A stretch of 6,256 bases of DNA from the NCBI GenBank assembly GCA_001302725.1, contig LIZU01000079.1, positions 1-6,256 on the forward strand, written 5' to 3'. Position 1 is the first letter of the stretch; every line of letters begins with the position of its first letter. Source of the DNA: a candidate division Zixibacteria bacterium DG_27. GTDB taxonomy: Bacteria; Zixibacteria; MSB-5A5; DG-27. Under the pieces are notes generated by a model. The model was not told the DNA's origin. It was given only the letters and a program-made list of their open reading frames with translations, and did no database searches. A program made the translations under genes and the position numbers. Positions 5,146 to 6,256 of this stretch are shown piece after piece.

Positions 5146-6256
5146 ATGAGGTTGAGCGCCTTAGAGAGGTTTGGAAAGGGGGTGCTCGGTGTCATCTTAG
5201 CGCCGATCCTGAAGACCTCTCCGACCAATGTAGTGAGGGAAGGCTTCAGCTTTCCACTGGAGCGCAGATTTGGCCGAATATTGATAGTCAAGCAGGACGA
5301 CCGTCTTGGGAACTTGATACTCATGACCCCGATGCTTACGGCCTTGAGGCAAAGGCTTCCGAGAGCTGAAATTCATTTACTTATCTCCGACCTCTACGCC
5401 TCCGTTTTCAGAGCGGACTCGAGAGTTGACCGACTTCTCATAATGGAGAAGAGAAGACAGATCAGAAATCCCCTGGTGCTTCTGTCCTTTCTTGAGAAGC
5501 TTCGGGCTGAGGCATACGACCTGGTGATCGAAGCCTCCGATGCCAACAATTTTTCCTTCAACAATTCACTTCTGGCCCGCTTGGCCCGGACAGAGCTCCG
5601 TGTGGGATACAATAAGAGGAAAAACCAGGGGCTGCTGAATGTCGCTCTTCAGCCACCAGAGCGACCAGGCCATGCGACCGAGATGTATTTGAATCTCCTG
5701 AGGCTCTTCTGGGCAGATCTGGCCACTCCAGAAATGAGGGTTGATATTCCTCCCGAGGAAATCGAATGGGGCACCTCCCTCCTAAGTTCTTTGGGCTTCC
5801 AAGTCAGCGACCGTAAAGTCGCCATTCACCTCGGCGGAAGGGGAAAAAAGAGGTTGCCAGCGGCTGAGGTTGTGGGGCTTTCAGCAAAACTGTCAAGGGA
5901 GTTTGGAATGAGACTGGTCTTTGTCAGCGGGCCGTCTGAGGAGGAATATCTATTTCAAATTAGAGGCAGTTTGCCCTCGGACTCAGTTTTCTTAAACGGC
6001 CTTTCGATTCTGGAATTGGCCTCCCTTCTTGCAAACGTAGAGTTGTTCATATCCGCTGACACCGGGCCGTTACATTTGGCGGTTGCATGCGGCTGCTCTA
6101 CACTCTCAGTCTTTAAGAGCTCAGATCTGGATAAGTTCGCTCCCCGGGGAGAAAAGCACCGTCAGGTTCGTCGTTTCGATGGAGACTTTCCTCTGGAGGA
6201 ATTGATAGAGAAGGTAGGCGAGCTCTTACCAGTCGCCACCCAGATAAACAGAATAT
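5146..6256 (+). CDS. GT9 family glycosyltransferase, ADP-heptose:LPS heptosyltransferase-like; 3' end outside window
   Basis: The 370 codons visible encode a GT-B enzyme of the WaaC/WaaF (RfaF) type. Characterised members move heptose from ADP-heptose onto the lipopolysaccharide inner core at the inner face of the cytoplasmic membrane. The N-terminal signature reads KQDDRLGNLILMTPML (49-64) followed by ALRQRLPRAEIHLL, the classic GT9 acceptor-domain start. The nucleotide-sugar half carries VAIHLGGRGKKRLP (225-238) and SADTGPLHLAVACG (303-316), matching the family's DTG-x-x-H-L motif. The usual GD after the R-x-G here is GN (Asn56). E. coli WaaF is about 350 residues; this protein has reached a typical C-terminal segment (FPLEELIEKVGELLP) and probably ends soon after the window. 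The basic, partly hydrophobic N-terminus (1-25) could aid membrane association. The ATG at 5146 is chosen over 5116 on promoter and ribosome-site grounds. The exact sugar and acceptor are not shown, so no gene symbol is given. Confidence 0.9.
   Translation, partial: MRLSALERFGKGVLGVILAPILKTSPTNVVREGFSFPLERRFGRILIVKQDDRLGNLILMTPMLTALRQRLPRAEIHLLISDLYASVFRADSRVDRLLIMEKRRQIRNPLVLLSFLEKLRAEAYDLVIEASDANNFSFNNSLLARLARTELRVGYNKRKNQGLLNVALQPPERPGHATEMYLNLLRLFWADLATPEMRVDIPPEEIEWGTSLLSSLGFQVSDRKVAIHLGGRGKKRLPAAEVVGLSAKLSREFGMRLVFVSGPSEEEYLFQIRGSLPSDSVFLNGLSILELASLLANVELFISADTGPLHLAVACGCSTLSVFKSSDLDKFAPRGEKHRQVRRFDGDFPLEELIEKVGELLPVATQINRI

Noticed and set aside
5076..5612. Minus-strand open frames at 5076-5324 and 5394-5612.
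   Set aside because: They overlap the unbroken plus-strand GT9 frame, which has clear family motifs on both sides and its own promoter.

Overview
The window looks like chromosome from a Gram-negative bacterium with an outer membrane. It is most likely an uncultured lineage of the Fibrobacteres-Chlorobi-Bacteroidetes (FCB) group or a neighbouring candidate phylum of the Zixibacteria / KSB1 / Eisenbacteria / WOR-3 kind. Three observations support this: a secreted repeat protein ending in a YPNPFN-type C-terminal sorting domain, a heptosyltransferase-family (GT9) glycosyltransferase, and moderate GC content. Both recognisable promoters have perfect TTGACA -35 boxes, so transcription looks like ordinary housekeeping sigma-70 rather than the Bacteroidetes-type TTTG / TAnnTTTG pattern. 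The phylum assignment is inference.

Layout. (1) 3-527, + strand: the C-terminal catalytic part of an S9 (prolyl oligopeptidase / DPP IV-like) serine peptidase with Ser-Asp-His all visible; it begins before the window. (2) 528-689: the convergent intergenic region, holding a strong hairpin and a separate intrinsic terminator aimed at the minus-strand gene. (3) 690-2882, - strand: a 730-residue secreted protein made of 14 LVIVD-type beta-propeller blades with a near-invariant 42-residue (126-nt) period, plus the sorting domain; it has its own promoter and ribosome binding site. (4) 2883-3109: the divergent intergenic region. (5) 3110-4981, + strand: a membrane-bound PAS sensor histidine kinase with no response regulator beside it. 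(6) 4982-5145: intergenic, with a clear promoter. (7) 5146 to the window end, + strand: a GT9 / ADP-heptose:LPS heptosyltransferase-like gene, still open at the edge.

The four genes do not form an obvious pathway. Genes 1 and 3 converge, genes 3 and 5 diverge, and gene 7 has its own promoter, so these are probably independent transcription units. The shared theme is the cell envelope: a peptidase, a secreted propeller, an envelope-spanning sensor and a surface-polysaccharide enzyme. I see no CRISPR array, tRNA, rRNA, insertion sequence or phage gene. The most unusual object is the regular 14-blade repeat protein. I did not find evidence of a new defence or mobile system.
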